Source: Artocarpus heterophyllus (taxonomy: Eukaryota > Streptophyta > Magnoliopsida > Rosales > Moraceae). From it: a stretch of 64,000 nt of DNA. The stretch's first letter is position 1; every line of letters starts with the position of its first letter. The stretch lies in contig CM046348.1 in NCBI GenBank assembly GCA_025403435.1, positions 14,508,034 to 14,572,033 of the forward strand. Direction: 5' to 3'. This document shows positions 1 through 11,469 of this stretch, in pieces. The notes under the pieces were generated by a model, which searched no databases, had not been told where the DNA came from, and saw only the letters and a program-made list of their open reading frames with translations. The position numbers were made by a program, and so were the translations under genes.

Positions 1-3000
1 TTTTCTTCAAGTATCTAAGGATTCGATACACAGCTTCCATGTGCTCTTCGGTAGGCTTATTCATAAACTGACTTACAACACTAACCGGGAATGCAATGTC
101 TGGGCGAGTATGTGAGAGATAGATAAGCTTCCTTACAAGTCTCTGGTATCTTCCCTTATCAATTGGTGAACTACCCTCCTTTAACCCGAGCTTGCAATTA
201 GTATCCATTGGAGTGCCTGAGGGTTTGCATCCTAGCATGCCTGTTTCTTCCAGCAAGTCAAGGATGTACTTGCGTTGAGACACAGAAATACCTTTCTTCG
301 ATCAGGCTATCTCCATTCCAAGAAAATACTTAAGAGCACCTAGATCCTTAATTTCAAATTCTCGGGCTAGGAACAATTTTAATCTGTGCATCTCTTCAAA
401 GTCATCTCCTGTGAGTATAATATCGTCCACATAGACAATTAGAATTGCAAGCTTACCAGTGGATGAATGCTTGAAAAAGAGTGTGTGATCTGTTTGTCCT
501 TGACTGAAGCCATGCCTTTTGATCACTTTGGTGAATCGATCGAACCAGGCTCGTGGGGATTGTTTGAGTCCATACAATGATTTGTGTAGTCTGCACACTT
601 TGTTAGCATTATTGGCATTCTTGAATTCGGGGGGAATTTCCATATAGACTTCTTCCTCTAGGTCTCCGTTTAGGAAAGCGTTCTTTACATCGAGTTGGTG
701 CAGTGGCCAATCAAGATTTGCTGCTAGAGATAAAAGAACTCAAACTGTATTTAACTTTGCCATTGGTGCAAATGTCTCTTGATAATCGATTCCATATGTC
801 TGTGTGAACCCCTTTGCCACAAGTCATGCTTTATACCGATCTATACTGCCGTCAGACTTGTATTTTATAGTGAATATCCATTTGCACCCCACGATTGCCT
901 TGTCTTCTGGTAACTCTACAAGCTCCCACGTCCCATTTCTCTTAAGAGCATTCATTTCCTCTTTTACTGCATTTCTCCATTCCAGTTTATCCATTGCTTC
1001 CTGTATAGTGCGTGGAATTTCCTCCCTTGATAGATTGGTGATGAAGGTTGAGTGTCTTGGAGATAACTTCTTGTAGGAAACGAAGTTATAAATGGAATGC
1101 TTTGTGCATGAACGGACTCCCTTTCTAACTGCAATTGGTACTTCAAGATCTCTATTAGTATTCTCATTTTCGGGGTTAGAGCCTATATTACCTGGTGAAA
1201 CTTCTGTGATTATGGGACCCGAATTAGAGTCTTGAGAATGCTGGAGAGGAGCAAAGGGCTCGACTGCTTGAGGTTTCCGTTTCCTTGAATAGACAAGAAA
1301 TTCAGGTGGTTTTTGTTGTGTTAGCTTAGTCGGAGAAGGAATGAGATCACCAGAGTGTGTTTGACATGGATTTGGTTCGGGTGGCACAGGTGGTAGCACA
1401 GGGAATGGAGATATCACTGTAGGATCTGAGCTATTAAGTTCAAGATTTGGTGATTCTGATGGGGACAACACGGGATTTGGTAACACAATTTCCCAAAGAG
1501 GATCTTGACAACCACTCTCCCCCTCAAGAGGCGTTTTGGGAAAGAAGGGTTGGTGCTCAAAAAATGTAACATCCATTGACACATAGAATTTTCTGGTGAC
1601 AAGGGAATAACATTTATATCCTTTATGTGTTGCTGAATATCCCAAGAGCAGACATTTTATAGCTTTAGGATCCAATTTACTCCTATGTTGATGGTGAGTA
1701 TGAACAAATGCAGAACACCCGAAAATTTTTGGTGGAATGGTGGAAATAATTCGGGTGTGGGGAAATATTTTTAGGAGTGAATTGATAGGTGTTTGAAATT
1801 TTAGGATTCTAGATGGCATTCTGTTAATGAGATATGTAGCTGTGAGAACTGCTTCCCCCCAAAAATATTTAGGAACATTAGATGTAAACATGAGGGATCT
1901 TGCTACTTCTAGGAGATGTCTATTTTTTCGTTCTGCTACCCCGTTTTGTTGGGGTGTGTCTATGCATGAGCTATGATGAATGATCCCATTTCTAGATAAA
2001 TAATCCCCAAGAATCGAGTGGAAATATTCTCTACCATTATCAGTATTAAGAACTTGGACTTTTGCTTGAAATTGAGTTTTGATCATTGAGTGAAAATTTT
2101 TGAATAAATTGCTAGCTTCGGATTTCTCTTTCATTAGGAATAGCCATGTAGCTCTAGTATGATCGTCTATGAATGAAATAACCATCGGGAATCAGAGATG
2201 TTTTTTATTCTGGATGGTCCCCAGATATCATTGTGTATAACAACAAAGGGATGTGATGATTTATAGGGTTGTGCAGGATAAGGATTTCGACAGTGCTTAG
2301 ACAATTGGCAAATTTCACAATGAAAGGAACTCACTTTTATTATTGAATAAAGTTGGAAACATATATTTCAAGTATTGAAAACTGGGGTGGCCTAATCTAT
2401 AGTGCCACAACATAATTTGATCAGAAACTAAATCCTTATTGGATTGAGAAACTAAAGTAGAAGTGAGAGAACAACTTGCAGTTTGCCTTCCAAGTGATTT
2501 ATCCACTTCTAGCAGATAGAGCCCTTCAACTTCTCTAGCATTGCCAATCATCTTCCCCGAACCCGAATCCTGAAATTCACAATGAGTGTGATAGAATTTA
2601 GTAATACAGTTCATATTCTTTGTAAGTTTACTAATAGACAACAAATTGTATGATAGATTGGGCATAAATAACACTTCTTGTAAAGTCAGGTTCTTTGAAA
2701 CACCAATAGAGCCTTTTCCTGCCACTGTTGAAGTTGATCCATCTGCTATTCGAACTTTGTATCCCTCTGGACATGACTCATATGTGTCAAATAACAACTT
2801 GTTTCCCGTCATGTGATCCGATGCCCCTGAGTCTATGATCCAAGGTGTTGCCTGTTCGGTTTTCACATTTAGAGCACTTAGGAATTTACCTTTTTGGGCT
2901 ATTGCTCCGGTCCCAATGACAGATTGATGAGGAGAACCAAACATCTTCTGCAGTAGGCTGAGTTGCTCTTTGCTGAACAAGTTCTCTGCAATAGATTGCT

Positions 3001-3990
3001 CTTCTCCAGCAGCTACTAAGTTCTTCCCTTCTCGATCAGGTTTTGGAAATTGATCACAATTATTGTTCGATTTCAAGTGAGCAGGCTTACCATGAATTTT
3101 CCAACAGGTTTCTTTGAGATGCCCCGGCTTGTGACAATGATCGCACCATGGTCTAGGTTTCTGCCCTTTGTTGTCTGAGTTTTGGGAATTCGGCATGTTT
3201 GGTCCTTTGATAATGAGGGCTTATCCATCAGCAGTATTTATGGCAGAATTGTCTCTCAACATCACTATATTTCTGCTTTCCTCCCTGCGAACTTCAGAGA
3301 AAGCTTCACGGATTGGTGGCAGCGGTTTTGTTGCAAGGATTCTCCCTCTGACTTCATTAAGGCTCTTGTTTAGCCCTGCCAAAAGGGCAAAAATTCTTTC
3401 ACGATCAACAATTTTCCTATAACGAGCGTTGTCCTCAGTGCAGTTCCATTTGAGTTCCTCGAACATGTCTAATTGTTGCCAATAACGAGAGAGTTGGTTG
3501 AACTATTGAGTAACATCCATCTCCCCCTGCTTGAGATCACGAAGAGTATTTTGCAACTCAAAGAGTTCAGCTGTGTTTTCACCGTCGGAGTAAGTCTGTT
3601 TTGCTGCTTCCCAAATTTCATGCGCTGTGTTGTAGAAGAGAAAAGTTTGCCCTATTTCGTTCTCCATTGAGTTAATCAGCTAGGACATTACAATGTTATT
3701 TTCTGACCTCCATATTCGGTATTTGGTGTCTTCTTTCTGAGGAATTTCCTTTTCACCGGTGAGGTAGTCGTCTTTTCCTCATCCGGAGATATGCATCATC
3801 ACGGATTGAGACCATTGAAGATAGTTCCTTCCGTTGAGTTTATGGCAAGTGATGTGAAGACCCGAGTGATCAACGCCTCCATTGACGCCGAAAATGGCAG
3901 AAAGAGGGTCTGTGTTGTCGGTTGCAGTGTTGGCTCCTTTCTCACCGGTATTGGATGTTTTTGCCATGGCTGTCTATCTTAAGTGTTTCC

Positions 3991-4002
3991 TCTCTGATAC
4001 CA
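3991..4002 (-). promoter_or_regulatory. Primer-binding site, initiator-Met tRNA type
   Basis: Read on the minus strand, TGGTATCAGAGA begins immediately after the LTR. TGGTATCAGAG is the usual complement of the 3' end of plant initiator tRNA-Met used by copia elements. Confidence 0.85.
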
Positions 4003-4227
4003 TGTAGATAATATGAATAATGTCTGGAATAAACACTATGTTTTTATTCTCTGCAGAAACGTGAATACATCCCAGAATTTATAGACTAGAACCTAGAACA
4101 AGAAAATCAACTAATAGCCTAAGATCTAGGAACTAACAGATATTAAAGAATTAAATCTAAACAAGATATTCTAATTCCTGAAAATCAGGAAACTAACTAA
4201 CTAATTATTTACATAAGATATTCTACA
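4003..4227 (-). repeat. 5' LTR of the minus-strand copia element
   Basis: A 225-bp block that on the minus strand begins TGTAGAATATC and ends ATTATCTACA, so it has the TG...CA ends of an LTR. It sits directly against the primer-binding site. The other LTR is outside the window, so identity and target duplication cannot be checked. The first 5 flanking bases on the plus strand are GTTTC. Confidence 0.8.
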
Positions 4228-5381
4228 GTTTCATTTCTGGCTAGTAATAAATTCAGGGGACAGTTTCACATTCAAATATTCCGCAGGTTTTCAATCTTCC
4301 AATGGTGTGGTTCCTTATTTTTTTTGGGATAAGAAAGATCCCTTCATTGATGATATAAATCAATTACAAAGGAAAAGAGGACATTATGTCCTCAAGTAAA
4401 AACAAAACATATACAAGGGAAAAAAAAATCACAAGGAAAACACAGGGAAAACTAACCTCATACCCCATCATCTTTCAATTTAGAAAAATCATAAAAAATG
4501 GATTGCTTTTGAAGGCTTTATCGGTGGCTTGGTTTATCAATTTCATTATATATAGCAGCGTGTATTCTGCATTCATAAAAGTCAGATGATTTTTCTTTGA
4601 TCCTAATTTTTTACTTAAAAAAATTCCTAGTCTGTTGTTTCAGCTTTGCTTCTAAGGATTCCAACATGAAACAAGCAGTGCTATTATTCTGGCTGCTACA
4701 AGATAAAATTAGTTTTTAATGTTAGAGTAGCAGATCAATTAACAAATATTATGAAGGAAAGAGAAGTTATAAATATAGAATGGTGCAATCCTTAATTGGG
4801 CTTGATTTGTTCTTTTAGAATGCTTGTGTCATGATTGTATAGTTCAGTCTTTTAGATCAAATGTAAGCATATTCTGTTTTGTTTTCTCCTAGTTTGTAAA
4901 TTGATTTTCTACCAATGGAAGGAAGCTTTCTTATACATTCATATATGTACGTATGCAAAAGAATAAACGTTAGTATAGGGATTTTTTTTAAAGGCTGAGA
5001 GGTGACAAGATCAATTAAGTGCATATAACGAGCGCATGTTTGTTTGTTTGTTTTGTTTTGTTTTTTTGGTTCAGTGTAAAACAAAAGGCTTTTGCTATGT
5101 TAGAAATTCGGTCTACCTTTGGATTTTCATGAAAATTTTGTTTTCTACTATTGTGTAGTAATTTGTTAGAAGTCGACAGTGCTTCATCTCACCTCTCAAT
5201 AATTTCTGCTGGATTAAAAAAGAATTCACCTCCTTTCTTTGTTCCACCTACTTTCAAAAATTGCTTTAGCCTGTTATCGTGCTATAAAACAATCCTTCTT
5301 TTTCTTTCCTTAATTTTTATTAATACGATGAAAACTTGGCATTTTGCTTCTGTACTGAATTCTTAATCTCACAATTAGTAG
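4228..5381 (+). other. Spacer between two copia elements, probably intronic, with a LINE-tail remnant
   Basis: No gene is visible. Because the SWEETIE-type gene at 10401 lacks its N-terminal part, this stretch is most simply part of a large intron. Around 4320-4400, a run of T followed by sequence resembling the reverse complement of a plant LINE 3' end (poly-A side at 4320) suggests a 5'-truncated LINE on the minus strand. I could not find a target duplication. The rest is AT-rich with nothing recognisable. Confidence 0.45.
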
Positions 5382-5668
5382 TGTAGAATTTCTAAGATTT
5401 GATTCTCGAAAATTAGGGAATAATTTTCTTGTGATTTGCTGAGTTGTATAGGCTGCAAATCAGGGATTTGGATAGCTGGTTATTTGATTTCCTAGGATTC
5501 AGATTTGTAGGAGATTTGTTAGCTGTATCTTAGCTGTATCCCTAGATTAGTGACTAATTTTTCTGATTTTCAATCCTATATATACTGCTGTACATACGTT
5601 TGGATGCATAAGAAGAAAATATTCTTCAATCTCTTTCAGAATATTCTTCAATTCTTCTCAAATCTTCA
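5382..5668 (+). repeat. 5' LTR of the plus-strand copia element
   Basis: 287 bp from TGTAGAATTTC to ...AATCTTCA. By eye it differs from the 3' LTR at 7 of 287 positions (6 transitions, 1 transversion) with no length change. Such low divergence indicates a fairly recent insertion. The first primer base follows directly at 5669. Confidence 0.93.
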
Positions 5669-5680
5669 TGGTACCAGAGC
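5669..5680 (+). promoter_or_regulatory. Primer-binding site
   Basis: TGGTACCAGAGC adjoins the 5' LTR. It differs by one base from the canonical initiator-Met complement TGGTATCAGAGC. Confidence 0.85.
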
Positions 5681-5703
5681 TGTTCTAAGATCAATCTCCT
5701 CTT

Positions 5704-6580
5704 ATGACAAAATACGGAATGGCCACTAGCTCTTCATCGGAAATCACCTCCAGTTCTGAAACAGCTATGATAGGCTCAAAGGGAGAAATCGAGAGCAACA
5801 ATTTGCCCATTACTGGTCACAAATTAAATGGGCACAATTACCTGCAGTGGTCACAATCCGTCATGATGTTCGTATGTGGAAAAAGAAAGGATGATTACCT
5901 TACTGGTGTAGCTGCAGCCCCGAACAAAGATGATCCTAAATTCAGAGCATGGAAATCTGAAAACAACATAATGATGTCTTAGTTGATAAATTCCATGGTG
6001 AACGAGATTGGAGAGAACTTTCTTCTCTACGGAACTGCCAAGGAGATATGGGATGTTGCCAAAGAAACCTATTCCAGCTCTGAAAATACATCCGAACTGT
6101 TTGAGGCAGAAAGCATCCTTCATGACCTTCGACAAGGTGAATCCTCGGTCACTCAATGCTTTAATCCTCTCACACGATATTGGTAGCAGTTAGATCTTTT
6201 TGAAACATTTGAGTGGAAGTGTACTATAGATGAAGCATTGTACAAACAGATCGTTGAAAAGAAGCGAATGTACAAATTTTTGTTGGGACTCGACGAAGTG
6301 CGAGGAAGAATTTTGGGGACAAAACCACTGCCAAGCATCTGCGAAGCCTTCTCTGAAGTCCGCCGAGGAGAGCCGTAAGAAAGTCATGATGGGCTCACCA
6401 TCTGCCACTCTAGCAACCGGAGAAGGGTCTGCACTTGCTGTTCAAGGACTCCAACAATCTCAAACTGATGGCAATCGGCCTCGGAAGGGAAGACCTTGGT
6501 GTGATCATTGTCGTAAACCCGGACACACTAGAGACAACTGTTGGAAGATCCATGGCAAGCCGACGGATTGGAAACCATGA
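5704..6580 (+). pseudogene. Degenerate copia gag
   Basis: The gag reading starts at 5704. It has the conserved segment LNGHNYLQWSQSV near residue 44, as in the minus-strand element. It is broken by TAG at 5980-5982, where the family has tryptophan in this kind of context, and by TAG at 6184-6186. It resumes in another frame with a CCHC zinc knuckle near 6500 followed by WKIHGKP. Gag would package element RNA in virus-like particles. This copy cannot make an intact product without readthrough and frameshifting. Confidence 0.85.
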
Positions 6581-7054
6581 CAAAACAACAAAGAGAGTCA
6601 CGGAAATGCTACCTCCACAACTAATGACACAACCGAAACCAATCTGCTTAGCAAAGAGCAGAGTGAACTTCTCTAGAAGATGTTCGGATAGTCCTTGCCA
6701 ACTCCAACATCGTCTGCAACATTGGCTCAATTAGGTAACATTCTCAATGCTCTTAATGTGAAGCAGATTAAGAGACCATGGATTGTCGATTTAGGTCCCT
6801 TAGACCACATGACGGGTGATGCCTCTCTTCTTATGAACCTTAAAACCTGCCAGCAAGGACACACTGTTAGAATTGCCGATGGGTCTGTATCCAAAGTAAT
6901 AGGGATCAGTTCAACCAAAATTTCAGAGTGTCTTATTCTCAACTTTGTTCTTCTTGTTCCAATTCTTGATTGTAATCTCTTATCGGTTACTAAACTCACC
7001 CGTGATGAAAATTGTGTGGCTAAATTTGTTCATAACCTGTGTGAATTTTAGGAC

Positions 7055-8401
7055 TTGGATTCAGGGAAGACGATTGGCAGTGCTAGAGAGTGCTTGGGAC
7101 TTTATCTCCTCAAAAATAAAGACCCTCTAGAAAGACAAGTCCGACAAGTTGTGTCAGAGATTCAATGTCAAAATAATGCTTTGTCAAGCCTTAGTTCCAA
7201 TAACGATGGTGAGATCATGTTAAATCACTATCGCCTAGGTCATCCCAATTTCTTGTATTTGGAAAAACTTTTCCCTTCGTTATTCAGAAATAAAAATTCA
7301 AAGCAATTTCATTGTGAAGTGTGTCAACTTTCAAAGCATGTTAGAAACTCATATCCCAAACTTCCATATAAAGAATCACATCCCTTCTCACTAATTCACT
7401 ATGATATTTGGGGACCTTCTCGAAACAAAAACATAATAGGAACATGTTGGTTCATTTCATTTGTGGATGATCATACTCGAATCACTTGGTTATTTCTCAT
7501 GAAAGAAAAATCTAAAGCAGGCCAGATATTTAAAAATTTCAATGCCATGATCCAAACCCAATTTCAAACAAAAATCCAAGTGTTGAAAATTGACAATGCT
7601 AGGGAATATTTTGCTTCAATTCTTAGTGATTATCTATCAAGTCACGGGATTGTTCACCTAAGCTCTTGTGTTGACACATCTCAACAAAACGGGATAGCTG
7701 AAAGGAAAAATAGGCATCTTCTCGAGGTAGCTAGATCTATCATGTTCACAACTCATGTTCCTAAACAGTTTTGGGTGGAAGCTGTACTTACAGCTACCTA
7801 TCTTATTAATAGGATGCCTTCTGGTGTTCTAAATTTCAAAACACCTATAAGTACCCTCCTTGAGTTATACCCACATTCAAGAATTGTGTCTACCATTCCC
7901 TTAAAAGTGTTTGGATGTTCTGCTTATGTTCATGTGCACCATAGAGGAAAGCTTGATCCTAGAGCCATCAAATGCATATTCTTAGGGTATTCACCAAACC
8001 AGAAAGGATACAAATGTTTCTCTCCCATCACAGGACGGTTCTACAATACGATGGATGTCACCTTCCTTGAACAACATCCATACTATCCCAAACCTGTCAT
8101 TCAGGGGGAGAACATAGTCAATGAATACCAGCTTTGGAATATCATTCCCACTCAATCACCCACTTCATCTGAACCTTCAGTAATTCCCACAAATTATGTG
8201 TCAGACCATATCCCTCAATTTCCTGAGAGTGAGTCTGTGTCTCAAATTGAACCTCAAAATGCTGCTAATGATCCCATTGAACCCTCAACGCCTCTACCAA
8301 TAGAAACTCACAATTCCCATGTCCCAAACAGTGATTTGGTGTTTATTCCAGGAGGAGAAAAACTCAAGAGGGAACAGAGAACCGAGCATATCTTGAGCTA
8401 G
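7055..8401 (+). pseudogene. Copia integrase region of a broken pol
   Basis: An open stretch of 448 codons carries the pre-integrase segment (HYRLGHPNF), a cysteine pair (CEVCQLSKH) and the integrase core. The core shows DDHT, an IDNAREYF segment where the usual form is TDNGREY, and NGIAERKNRHLLEVAR holding the catalytic glutamate. It ends at a TAG in the linker before reverse transcriptase, so integrase is no longer joined to the downstream enzymes. The upstream protease is in a different frame. Confidence 0.88.
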
Positions 8402-9895
8402 TCCAGGAGTCCAACCTGAGTACAGGCCATCCTGACAGTTCCCAAGGTAAAATCTCTGAACCACATATTACTGATCCGGTTTTCAATGATCTGAATTGGC
8501 CAATTGCTCTAAGAAAAGGTGTAAGATCTTGTACAAACCACCCAATCTACAACTTTGTTTCCTATAAAAATCTCTCACCAAGTTATAAGGCCTTTATCAG
8601 TAATCTTGATCAAGTACAAGTTCCTAATTCCGTTCATGAAGCTATTCAGATACCTGCATGGAAGGCAGCTATCCTTGAAGAAATTAATGCATTAGAGAAA
8701 AACAAGACCTGGTAGCTCTCAGAATTGCCATCAGGAAAACGAGCTGTTGGGTGTAAATGGATTTTTACAATCAAACACAAAGCAGATGGAAGTGTGGAAA
8801 GATTCAAGGCTCGCCTCGTGGCTAAGGGATTCACTCAAGCATATGGGATTGACTACTAGGAAACGTTTGCACTTGTAGCAAAACTCAACACCGTTCGTGT
8901 TCTCCTCTCATTGGCATCTAACTTGGATTGGCCTCTTTACCGATTAGATGTCAAGAATGCATTTCTCAACGGTGATCTTGAAGAAGAAGTCTATATGGAC
9001 ATTCCTCCTGGGATTGAATCTCTTGCTACAGCCAACAGAGTTTGCAAACTTAAGAAGTCCTTGTATGGACTTAAACAGTCTCCACGTGCCTGGTTCGACA
9101 GGTTTTCCAAAGTCTTGAAGAGATATGGGTATAGTCAATGCCAAACAGACCACACGCTCTTCATCAAGCATTTTCTTGAAGAAAAAATAGTTGTTCTAAT
9201 TGTGTACGTAGACGATATTGTTTTGACAGGCAATTCTACAGCAGAAATAAATAAACTCAAGGAACTCCTTGCCAGGGAATTTGAGATCAAAGACCTAGGA
9301 AATCTCAAATATTTCCTAGGAATGGAAGTTGCCCGGACAAGGAAAGGAATCTCCGTCTCTCAGAGGAAATATGTACTCGATCTCCTCAAGGAAACTGGAA
9401 TGATGGGATGTGAGCCAGCTGAAACTCCCATGGACTCAACAGTGAAGCTTGGAATAAAAGAAGACTCTGCACTCGTGGACAAAAGCCGCTATCAAAGATT
9501 GGTAGGAAAACTCATCTACCTATCCCACACTAGACCGGATATTGGTTTCTCCGTGAGTATCGTAAGTCAATTCATGAACCGACCTACTGAAGAACACAGT
9601 TCATGAATTGACTGCCTCCATGTGTTTCTCCGTGAGTGTCATAAGTCAATTCGTGAGTGTCGTAAGTCAAGCTGCTATAAGGATTGCCAGAAACCCAGTT
9701 CATCATGATCGAACCAAACATGTGGAAATTGATCGACATTTCATCAAAGAGAAGTTAGATGGGAAAATTGTGGACCTTCTGTATACACCAACTAGTCATC
9801 AAATTGCAGATGTGCTCACCAAGGCATTACCTCGAATCACCTTTGAAGAGCTTAATTCCAAGCTGGGAATGATTAATATCTATCACCCAGCTTGA
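8402..9895 (+). pseudogene. Copia reverse transcriptase with collapsed RNase H
   Basis: The reverse transcriptase begins with [14 protein letters not shown] near 8750, is interrupted by TAG near 8714 and 8857, and is open from 8911 to 9606 with LDVKNAFLNGDLEEEVYM, the YVDD catalytic motif and LSHTRPDIGFSVS. After MNRPTEEH the frame runs into short repeats and a TGA. The reading resumes at about 9670 with only the last RNase H segment, ending DVLTKALP and INIYHPA just before the polypurine tract. The minus-strand element keeps sequence beyond MNKPTEEH, which shows that this gap is a deletion. Confidence 0.88.
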
Positions 9896-9902
9896 GGGGG
9901 AG
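9894..9902 (+). promoter_or_regulatory. Polypurine tract
   Basis: GAGGGGGAG immediately precedes the 3' LTR, the expected priming site for plus-strand DNA synthesis. Confidence 0.88.
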
Positions 9903-10189
9903 TGTAGAATTTCTAAGATTTGATTCTCGAAAATTAGGGAATAATTTTCTTGTGATTTGCTGAGTTGTATAGGCTGCAAATCAGGGATTTGGATAGCTGG
10001 TTATTTGATTTCCTAGGATTCAGATTTGTAGGAGATTTGTTAGCTGTATCTTAGCTGTATCCCTGGATTAGTGACTAATTTTTCTGATTTTCAGTCCTAT
10101 ATATACTGTTGTACATACGTTTGGATGAATAAGAAGAAAATATTCTTCAATCTCTCTCAAAATATTCTTCAATTCCTCTCAAATCTTCA
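9903..10189 (+). repeat. 3' LTR of the plus-strand copia element
   Basis: 287 bp, the same length as the 5' LTR, with TG...CA ends. It is followed by AGTAG, identical to the 5 bases before the 5' LTR. Confidence 0.93.
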
Positions 10190-10272
10190 AGTAGCAACCA
10201 TTATCTGGCAATATTAATTCTCTCTTTTGACTATTAAAAATGAGATTATTGTTTACAATTTTCATTGTCTTA

Positions 10273-10352
10273 TTTATCTTCATATTCTGATCATTTAATT
10301 TGACCGTGAAGCCTGAACCAATCAACCAGACCATAGTGAACCACATGCTTTT
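10273..10352 (+). repeat. Decayed duplicate of the first visible SWEETIE exon
   Basis: The sequence around GTGAAGCCTGAACCAATCAA matches the real exon 109 bp downstream (10382-10461) over roughly 80 bp with scattered substitutions. It breaks off at CATGCTTTTTAG and lacks the exon's donor site, so it looks like a tandem duplication that left one copy non-functional. Confidence 0.75.
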
Positions 10353-10400
10353 TAGTATTATTGTTTCTTTTGGTTGCCTTGTGTATCTTCATAAGCTGAG

Positions 10401-11173
10401 GATTGAATTTGACAATGAAGCCTGAACCAATCAACAAGACCTTGGTGAACCAGATGCTGCTATGCTTCGGACTTGTGTTTGCTTCTCAGGTAGGGGAATG
10501 TGGTAAAATACTTGCCACTGTCTATGAGTTTTCCATTCTTAATTTTAACAAACTTTGATTTCCCAGGATACTGCTGGTATGCTGTCGCTTCTCGGAATTA
10601 TTGAACAGTGTCTAAAAGCTGGAAAGAGGCAGACATGGCACGCGGCTAGTGTCACCAATATATGTGTGGGGTTACTTGCTGGATTTAAGGTTCTCATTAT
10701 TCTCTAGCTCAAACATGTTTTCGGTCCAACCTTAGCTAGTGATTTTAATGATTGACATTAACTCTTTGTTTCATCCTCACTTCAGGCTTTGCTTTTTCTA
10801 CGTTCCCAGCCATTAGGCCAGGATATACTAAACTCTGCACAGGCCATCTTTCAGGTGCCAAAATTTTAATCTGCCCTGTAATAAATGTTTCAATGATGTG
10901 TGTATATATATGTATCTATTTTTTTTATATGCACTTTTTATTTGACAGAGCATTCTGGTAGAAGGCGACATCTGCCCTGCACAACGCAGAGCTTCCTCAG
11001 AAGGTCTGGGTCTTTTAGCTCGCCTTGGAAATGATGTCTTTGCAGCAAGAATGGTCAGTTTTGCATCTGTATTATTAGGGAGATTTTTCGTTGCCATTTG
11101 TTTTGTTTTGATTGTTTGTTTGTTTGTTTTTTTTTTTTTTGGGTTTTGTTTTTTAAATGTGAAAAGGACGTGT

Positions 11174-11212
<39 letters not shown>

Positions 11213-11435
11213 GTGCTTGCACCGATGCACAAACTCTTATTTGCTATTTTTGTTGATAAATAGACTATGTGCTTGCACTGATGCACAAACTCTTACCTGC
11301 TATTTTTTTGATAAGTAGACTAGATTGCTGCTTGGTGACTTGACGGGGACAACAGATTCAAACTATGCAGGATCGATGGCCCTTGCTCTGGGGTGCATTC
11401 ATCGCAGGTAATACATTTATCCGTTTGCTTGTTTT

Positions 11436-11469
<34 letters not shown>

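Larger units (their letters stand above)
1..4227 (-). mobile_element. Ty1/copia LTR retrotransposon, decayed, 3' end outside window
   Basis: Minus-strand element reading from its 5' LTR (4003-4227) down past position 1. In element order I see a gag start near 3967 with a stop at 3779-3781, more gag at 3466-3221, a CCHC zinc knuckle (WCDHCHKPGHLKETC) and an intact aspartic protease motif (DSGASDHMTG) in 3196-2315, integrase with TDNGREYF and NGVAERKNRHLLEVAR in 2185-824, and reverse transcriptase with YVDDIILTG in 643-302. Reverse transcriptase continues from 300 to 1 in another frame. Stops and frameshifts between these blocks show that no complete polyprotein can be made. The order protease-integrase-RT defines Ty1/copia. 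RNase H end and 3' LTR lie outside. It is related to, but clearly distinct from, the plus-strand element at 5382-10189. Confidence 0.93.
5382..10189 (+). mobile_element. Complete but non-coding-competent Ty1/copia retrotransposon (4,808 bp)
   Basis: Two 287-bp LTRs (5382-5668, 9903-10189) bound the element and a perfect 5-bp duplication AGTAG flanks it (5377-5381, 10190-10194). A primer-binding site and a polypurine tract are present. Coding blocks in order are gag from 5704, a zinc knuckle (WCDHCRKPGHTRDNC) near 6500, protease near 6785, the integrase block 7055-8401, and reverse transcriptase up to about 9600 with YVDDIVLTG. In-frame stops occur at 5980-5982, 6184-6186, 7049-7051, 8399-8401 and near 8714 and 8857. 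Protease has DLG where active copia proteases have DSG, and most of RNase H is missing. Host insertion is probably within a SWEETIE intron. Confidence 0.96.

Noticed and set aside
10416..10489. ATG at 10416 as the start of the SWEETIE gene
   Set aside because: The visible protein begins in the middle of the HEATR5/SWEETIE family alignment and about 700 N-terminal residues would be missing, so this ATG is internal.
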